NCBI GenBank assembly: GCA_964550025.1
Contig: CAZJYI010000143.1
Coordinates: forward strand, 1-27,767
DNA from: CAZJYI01 sp964550025
Lineage (GTDB): Bacteria; Verrucomicrobiota; Kiritimatiellia; UBA8416; CAYOBW01
Length of the DNA stretch: 27,767 nucleotides
Direction: 5' to 3'
Part shown: positions 23,909 to 27,767 of the stretch, piece by piece
How the letters are laid out: each line of letters begins with the position of its first letter
Position numbering within the stretch: the first letter of the stretch is position 1
The notes under the pieces: generated by a model
Databases searched by the model: none
What the model saw: the letters and a program-made list of their open reading frames with translations, nothing else
What the model was told of the DNA's origin: nothing
Made by a program: the position numbers and the translations under genes

Positions 23909-24756
23909 CATCCGCCTCCCGGAGTGAGGGGCCACGAAAAGCTGTGCCGACTTTCCGCCAGCATATGGATGCCGAGGAAAGCAAACAGGACCAAAACGAG
24001 AGCGACGACCGTGGCCAGGGCAATCCGTCGCCCGTGGCGTCCCGCCCTGCCCCTGACGTACCACAGCGCGGCGTAGACCGCCCAGGTCGCGAGCGTGGCG
24101 CCCACCTTGGGGTCGGACAGCCACTCGAGCCCGCCGCCGGTGAGACCGACCAGCAAGGCGCCGAAGACAATGCCGGCCGTCAGCATCAGCAACGCCGTTC
24201 CCATCTGCCGGTGCATCTGGCGGTCGAGGATGCTGAGCGAAGGCAATCTCTCGAACGTGACCCCGAAGTGCTTGTGCTTCAGGTTGTAGTCCTGGACGAG
24301 GTAGGCCACTCCGTACAGGCAGGACAGGGTAAACAGCGCGTAGCCCGAGAGCGTGGCCAGCACGTGCAGCGAAAGCCAGGTATTGCTCGAGGCAACGGCC
24401 GCGGCCGGCGCTTGCGCGGCCCCGGGCGCAGCAACGGCCAGCAGAATGGTGACGTAAGGCAACAGGATAGCGGCCAGACCGTGTGAGCGACACTCCCGCG
24501 CCTGCGCCAGGAACGCCACGGTAACCGCGACCGCGTAGCACGTCATCGACTGGAAGCGTCCGACAGCCGGCACGGTACCGGTTCGCGCGGCATCCATCAG
24601 GAGAACCACGGCAAACACGGCCATGCCCAGTGCCGCCACCACGGTGGCGGCGCGTTCACCGTCATCGGTTGGGCGCATCAAGCGAACGGCGGCCAGCACT
24701 GAGGCCGCGGAGTATAGCACAAGGCCACAGGCGATCAGGATCCACTCGATTGTCAT
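23908..24756 (-). CDS. hemX: HemX/CcsA-family membrane protein
   Basis: Integral membrane protein of 282 residues with about eight hydrophobic segments, related to cytochrome c assembly protein CcsA and to Bacillus HemX. The ATG at 24756 overlaps the ahbAB stop by 4 bases (ATGA) and has GGGGGG 8 bases upstream. The family histidines are likely His131 (WLSLHVLATLSGYALF) and His264 (FLGIHMLAESRHSF). The Trp-rich heme-handling motif (WGxxWxWDPKE in CcsA) is degenerate here, LEWLSDPKVGATLATW, at about 210-225. That favours a HemX-type role in regulating or stabilising HemA over true cytochrome c maturation, though heme export or handling cannot be excluded. Position directly before hemA and overlapping it supports a link to heme synthesis. 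Confidence 0.85.
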   Translation of the reverse strand: MTIEWILIACGLVLYSAASVLAAVRLMRPTDDGERAATVVAALGMAVFAVVLLMDAARTGTVPAVGRFQSMTCYAVAVTVAFLAQARECRSHGLAAILLPYVTILLAVAAPGAAQAPAAAVASSNTWLSLHVLATLSGYALFTLSCLYGVAYLVQDYNLKHKHFGVTFERLPSLSILDRQMHRQMGTALLMLTAGIVFGALLVGLTGGGLEWLSDPKVGATLATWAVYAALWYVRGRAGRHGRRIALATVVALVLVLFAFLGIHMLAESRHSFSWPLTPGGG

Positions 24757-25982
24757 ACGGGATTCCCCCCACGGCTTGTTCTCTCGCCCTTGCACGGACA
24801 CGGTCGGGGTGCCGTGCCACAGGCAGGTCCGCCTGCGGCGGATAACCGAGCCTCCGGCGACCGAAACTGGCCGTTTCCATGCAATGGAGGGACGGCTGCC
24901 ACGCCGTCCGTCCCCATGTCGATGCCGCCGGAGGCGACCGTGGAGTCTCCCCCTTCCGAGCCACCGCCCTGCCCCGCGGCCGCCGACGGCGCATCACAGA
25001 AGAAACGCGGACTGGACTTCTTGAACTCTCGAAGAGAGACCTTCATGCGCCCTTCCGGCAACCCGGCCGCAGCGGAAATGCGCTGGAGAATCGCCTCTGC
25101 GACCTCCCGGCTATCGGCATGGATCATGGCGTAGAGATTGTAGGGCACTTCGGGCAGACGCGGCCTCTGGTAGCAGTGCGTGACCTCGGGGCAGCCGGCA
25201 AGCCGGCGCCCGGCATCCGCCACCTCATCTTCGGCAACGTCCCAGACACACATCGCGTTGACCGTGAACCCCAGGTTGCGATGCCGCGCAACGGCCCCGA
25301 TGCGGCGAATGATCCCCGCCGACTGCCAGCCGCGCAGGAGTTCCAGAAGCACGTCTGTGTCGTACCCGAGCTCGCCTGCCAACACGCTGAAAGGCCGTTC
25401 CTCCACCGGGATCGAGTCCTGCATCCGCCGAACGACGCCCTTCTCTCCGTCGGTCAAGACGGCGAGCTTCGGGCGTGGCGACGAGGAAGCGGCTCTCCCC
25501 GGATGCCGGGACTTACCGTTGCCGTCGCCCAACTGGAAGACAACGTCGATCTTGAAGCGGCGCAGGGCGGGAAGATTCAGGATGCGAAGCGGGGCGATCC
25601 GCTGCCCAAGGCGCGCGAGCTCGGCATCCAGCGCGTCGGCGGGGGCGGTCACCGTGAACCACAGGTTCGGCCGGCCCTCCCGTTCGTAGCTGTGGGTAAT
25701 GCCGGGATGCGGCTGGAGCACGGCCGCGACCTCATCCAGCCGCGCGGCAGGCACGTCCGCTGCGCAGAGCGTGCTGGCGTATCCAAGGCGGCGCGAGTCG
25801 AAAACGGCGCCGAACCGGCGAACCAGGCCGCGATCCCGGAACGCTCCGATCGCCGCCACGATGTCCTGCGCAGAGAGCCCGAGCTCACCGCCGACAGCGG
25901 CGAAGGGCTCGGGCACAATTGGAATGCCGCGTTGCAAAGTGCTCAGCAACCGCGCTTCAACGTTGTCAAGGAAGTCGGTCAT
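24753..25982 (-). CDS. ahbA-ahbB: Fused siroheme decarboxylase AhbA-AhbB
   Basis: Removes the C12 and C18 acetate carboxyls of siroheme to give 12,18-didecarboxysiroheme, the first step of the alternative heme pathway. The two subunits are normally separate; here they form one 409-residue chain. Each half has an AsnC/Lrp-like winged helix and an alpha-beta domain. Residues 1-150 are AhbA-like (RGLVRRFGAVFDSRRLGY, THSYEREGRPNLWFTV, His97). Residues about 180-330 are AhbB-like (GIIRRIGAVARHRNLGF, THCYQRPRLPEVPYNLY, His269, then VSLREFKKSSPRFF, the usual end). A Gly/Ser/Pro-rich tail of about 80 residues follows, encoded by palindromic repeat DNA (24753-24992). The start at 25982 has only a weak upstream GAGAG. 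It lies 119 bases after ahbD and overlaps hemX. Confidence 0.93.
   Translation of the reverse strand: MTDFLDNVEARLLSTLQRGIPIVPEPFAAVGGELGLSAQDIVAAIGAFRDRGLVRRFGAVFDSRRLGYASTLCAADVPAARLDEVAAVLQPHPGITHSYEREGRPNLWFTVTAPADALDAELARLGQRIAPLRILNLPALRRFKIDVVFQLGDGNGKSRHPGRAASSSPRPKLAVLTDGEKGVVRRMQDSIPVEERPFSVLAGELGYDTDVLLELLRGWQSAGIIRRIGAVARHRNLGFTVNAMCVWDVAEDEVADAGRRLAGCPEVTHCYQRPRLPEVPYNLYAMIHADSREVAEAILQRISAAAGLPEGRMKVSLREFKKSSPRFFCDAPSAAAGQGGGSEGGDSTVASGGIDMGTDGVAAVPPLHGNGQFRSPEARLSAAGGPACGTAPRPCPCKGERTSRGGNPV
24822..24940. repeat. GC-rich palindrome cluster inside the ahbAB 3' end
   Basis: Three neighbouring palindromes lie in the part of the gene beyond the normal AhbB end: TCCGCC-TGC-GGCGGA (24828-24842), TCCAT-GCA-ATGGA (about 24876-24888) and GACGGC-TGCCAC-GCCGTC (24891-24908). 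Flanking CCTCCGG (24851-24857) and CCGGAGG (24928-24934) also pair, and each copy is associated with CGACCG. The third hairpin shares its GACGGC/GCCGTC stem with REP family 1 at 7347-7368. It looks like repeat DNA that has been captured in the reading frame. Confidence 0.6.
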
Positions 25983-26014
25983 GTCAAGAGTCTCTCACTG
26001 AGATTCCAGTGCGA

Positions 26015-26180
26015 CAAACCCGAAATCCGAATATCGAAAATCGAAACAAACCCAAAACCCGAATGCACCAATGTTCGAAACCGAGAGAGGACTTCCACGG
26101 ACTATCCCGCTCTCCCGTCGTTTCCCCCTTTTGAGATTCGGTTTTGTTTCGGATTTCGTGCTTCGAGATTCGAGTTTTCG
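26015..26180. repeat. AT-rich inverted repeat (CGAAATCCGAA)
   Basis: The left part (about 26020-26058) contains CGAAATCCGAA and ATCGAAACAAACC. The right part (about 26131-26174) carries the inverse, GGTTTTGTTTCGGATTTCG and CTTCGAGATTCGAG. Base composition is clearly richer in A/T than the genes around it. The element spans the whole ahbD-ahbAB gap and runs into the 3' end of ahbD, whose last 27 or so codons are made of it. Confidence 0.65.
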
Positions 26181-27229
26181 AGTCCCGGTTCATACGAGCA
26201 GTCCGGATCCTGGGCGAGGAAATCGTTGCAGTCGGCAAAGGCCCTTGCGCGGCATCCCGCACAGATCCTGCGATAGGCGCAGGCGTTACACTTCCCTTTC
26301 AGACTGCCGGGATCGCGCAAGGCGCCAAAGACGTCCGAGTCGCGCCAGATGTCGCCGAAAGCCGTGTCCCGAACATTGCCCGCGCAAACGGGCAGATATC
26401 CGCAGGGCTGCACGTCCCCGGTCCGCGAGATGAAGCAGACCGCCGATCCGGCGAGGCATCCGCGCGTGGTGGCGTGCATACCGTGGTGCTGCGTACGGAG
26501 TTCGATTCCCCGCGCACGAGAGACCTCGCGCATGATGCGGTAATACTGGGGGGCGCAAGTCGCCTTGATGTGAAGCCTGCCGCGCAACTCGAGCGACTTG
26601 TCGAACAGCCAGCGAAGCGCGGCCTCGATCTGCTCCGCCGAGAGGCGCATGTCGTCGCTGATCTCCGTGCCGCAGCCGACGGGTACGAGCACGAAAACGT
26701 GGAACGCATCGGCGCCGCGCGCCAACGCCAACTCCAGGATCGCGTCGAGCTCGTGCACATTGTGCCGGGCAATGGTCACGTTGATCTGCACGGGGACGCC
26801 GGCACGTTGCAGGGCGGCCATCCCGGACAGCGCTTCGTCGAAGCTGCCTTCAAGGCCGCGGAATGCGTCGTGCGTGGCGGGTCCGGCGCCATCGATACTG
26901 ATGCTGGCGCGCTGGATTCCCGCCGCGGCAATATCGCGGGCCATGGCGTCGTCGACCATGGTTCCGTTGGTGGCGACGGCCACGCGCGTGAACTTGTCCG
27001 AGCAGGCCCGGGCGATGTCGAAGAAATCGCCTCGCACGAGGGGTTCGCCGCCGGTCAGGATGATGATGGGATCGGCGGCAGCCCGGATATCATCCGCCAC
27101 TTTGAGGACCTCGACCGTAGTCAGTTCCCCCTCGGCGAAGTCCTCCTGGGCTTCGGCCCGGCAGTGTTGACAGCGCAGGTTGCAGCGGGCCGTCAATTCC
27201 CAGAAGACGAGTCGCAGATTGTTGTTCAC
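26102..27229 (-). CDS. ahbD: Heme synthase AhbD (radical SAM)
   Basis: Radical SAM enzyme that oxidatively decarboxylates two propionates of iron-coproporphyrin III to vinyl groups, giving heme b: the last step of the Ahb pathway, oxygen-sensitive. The GTG at 27229 is chosen because GAGGAG sits 7 bases upstream and GTGA overlaps the ahbC stop; a TTG farther upstream is less likely. This gives 375 residues. The radical SAM cluster motif is CNLRCQHC (Cys16, 20, 23), followed by ILTGGEPLVR and ISIDGAG. A C-terminal SPASM-like region has CGYLPVCAGNVRDTAFGDIW and CNACAYRRICAGCRARA, with a final C-S-Y-E-P, for an auxiliary [4Fe-4S] cluster. After YEP come about 28 extra residues encoded by AT-rich repeat DNA. 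AhbC and NirJ are close relatives; the CRARA ending favours AhbD. Confidence 0.92.
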   Translation of the reverse strand: MNNNLRLVFWELTARCNLRCQHCRAEAQEDFAEGELTTVEVLKVADDIRAAADPIIILTGGEPLVRGDFFDIARACSDKFTRVAVATNGTMVDDAMARDIAAAGIQRASISIDGAGPATHDAFRGLEGSFDEALSGMAALQRAGVPVQINVTIARHNVHELDAILELALARGADAFHVFVLVPVGCGTEISDDMRLSAEQIEAALRWLFDKSLELRGRLHIKATCAPQYYRIMREVSRARGIELRTQHHGMHATTRGCLAGSAVCFISRTGDVQPCGYLPVCAGNVRDTAFGDIWRDSDVFGALRDPGSLKGKCNACAYRRICAGCRARAFADCNDFLAQDPDCSYEPGLENSNLEARNPKQNRISKGGNDGRAG

Positions 27230-27767
27230 ACGCCGATCTCCTCGTCCGCCAGGTAGCAATCCGGCTCCTCGGCCCAGACATCACCGCTAACGGCCTCCGC
27301 CCTGACCCGGAAGTTCCCGTTGCAGATGTCGAGCCACTTGCAGCTCGCACAGCGGCCTTTGAGGTACTTCTTGCGCTCGCGGAGCTTTGGCAGCAGCTCG
27401 TCGGTCGGGTTGGACCAGATCTCGCTGAAGGGCTTTTGGCGGACATTACCGGCAGAGTAGTGGCGCCAGAACTGGTCGGGGTGGACCGATCCGTCCCAAC
27501 TCACGCATCCGATCCCGTGCCCCGTGCTGTTGCCGCCGTTCATCTTCAGCAGGTCGAGCACGCCTGCAGCGCGCTCGGCGTCCTCCTCCAGGAGCTTCAG
27601 GTAGAGGTAGGGGCCATCGGTGTGGTTGTCCACCGTCAGGACCTCCACGGGCCTGCCATCGGCATGCAGCGCCCTGGCCCTGGCCATGATCAGGTCCACG
27701 ACGTCTCGTGTCTGCTCGTGCGAAAGGCCGTCCTTGATGAGTGCGCTGCCCCGCCCCGTGTAGACGA
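27226..27767 (-). CDS. ahbC: 12,18-didecarboxysiroheme deacetylase AhbC (3' part)
   Basis: C-terminal part only. The frame is open to the window edge, so the start and the N-terminal radical SAM CxxxCxxC lie outside. AhbC removes the acetate side chains of 12,18-didecarboxysiroheme to give iron-coproporphyrin III. The visible 180 residues start VYTGRGSALIKDGLSHEQTR and include VLTVDNHTDGPYLYLKL, CVSWDGSVHPDQFWRHYSAGNVR and KPFSEIW. They end with an auxiliary-cluster region, CASCKWLDICNGNFRVRA and EEPDCYLADEEIGV. HPDQFW...GNVR and NFRVRA distinguish it from the adjacent AhbD. It is translationally coupled to ahbD through the 4-base GTGA overlap and is probably at or near the 5' end of the operon. 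Confidence 0.9.
   Translation of the reverse strand, partial: VYTGRGSALIKDGLSHEQTRDVVDLIMARARALHADGRPVEVLTVDNHTDGPYLYLKLLEEDAERAAGVLDLLKMNGGNSTGHGIGCVSWDGSVHPDQFWRHYSAGNVRQKPFSEIWSNPTDELLPKLRERKKYLKGRCASCKWLDICNGNFRVRAEAVSGDVWAEEPDCYLADEEIGV

Noticed and set aside
23912..24541. N-terminal extension of HemA giving a 645-residue frame
   Set aside because: The extra ~210 residues overlap hemX in another frame, are Arg/Pro/Gly-rich, and the canonical HemA start with a good RBS lies at 23908.
26144..27256. Plus-strand frame of 370 codons opposite ahbD
   Set aside because: A shadow of the radical SAM gene; the cysteine motifs and RBS support the minus strand only.

Overview
The window is GC-rich and densely coded, with long genes and many short palindromic repeats. 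No rRNA, tRNA, transposase or CRISPR is visible. Three features suggest an anaerobic PVC-superphylum bacterium, most likely Kiritimatiellota, Lentisphaerota or a related Verrucomicrobiota lineage: surface proteins built from LamG, InlB-like and DGDG calcium-type modules; an alpha-2-macroglobulin/PBP1C pair; and the siroheme-dependent (Ahb) heme pathway. This placement is an inference from gene content.

Layout. Positions 1-308 hold inverted 39-bp-period repeats. 309-6986 (minus) encodes a secreted 2225-residue protein with five LamG domains. 6987-7653 is a repeat-rich divergent intergenic region with a REP/BIME-like pair. 7654-13146 (plus) encodes a membrane-anchored bacterial alpha-2-macroglobulin with an intact thioester motif. 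A second REP-like pair and an A-rich inverted repeat separate it from pbpC (PBP1C, 13447-15744, plus). Next, on the minus strand, come a 158-residue conserved protein (15752-16228), a DUF2271-like/PKD/LamG secreted protein (16309-18174) and a small two-helix membrane protein (18202-18474). A divergent promoter region leads to a coiled-coil/LamG exported protein (18621-20012, plus). An array of ~110-bp tandem repeats (20041-20346) lies between convergent genes.

The right third (20355-27767, minus) is one heme-biosynthesis operon, transcribed ahbC (5' end outside the window) > ahbD > fused ahbA-ahbB > hemX/ccsA-like > hemA > a HemC-like/SUMT/HemD three-domain fusion. Most junctions overlap by 1-4 bases. 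HemA opens tetrapyrrole synthesis. The fusion covers hydroxymethylbilane/uroporphyrinogen III/precorrin-2 steps. AhbAB, AhbC and AhbD then convert siroheme to heme b. HemL, HemB and the precorrin-2 dehydrogenase/ferrochelatase are not in the window.

The main oddities are a HemC-like domain that stops before the dipyrromethane-cofactor domain, protein tails of AhbAB and AhbD that appear to be translated repeat DNA, several distinct palindromic repeat families at gene junctions, and a paired HSADY...DGY module in the giant LamG protein.
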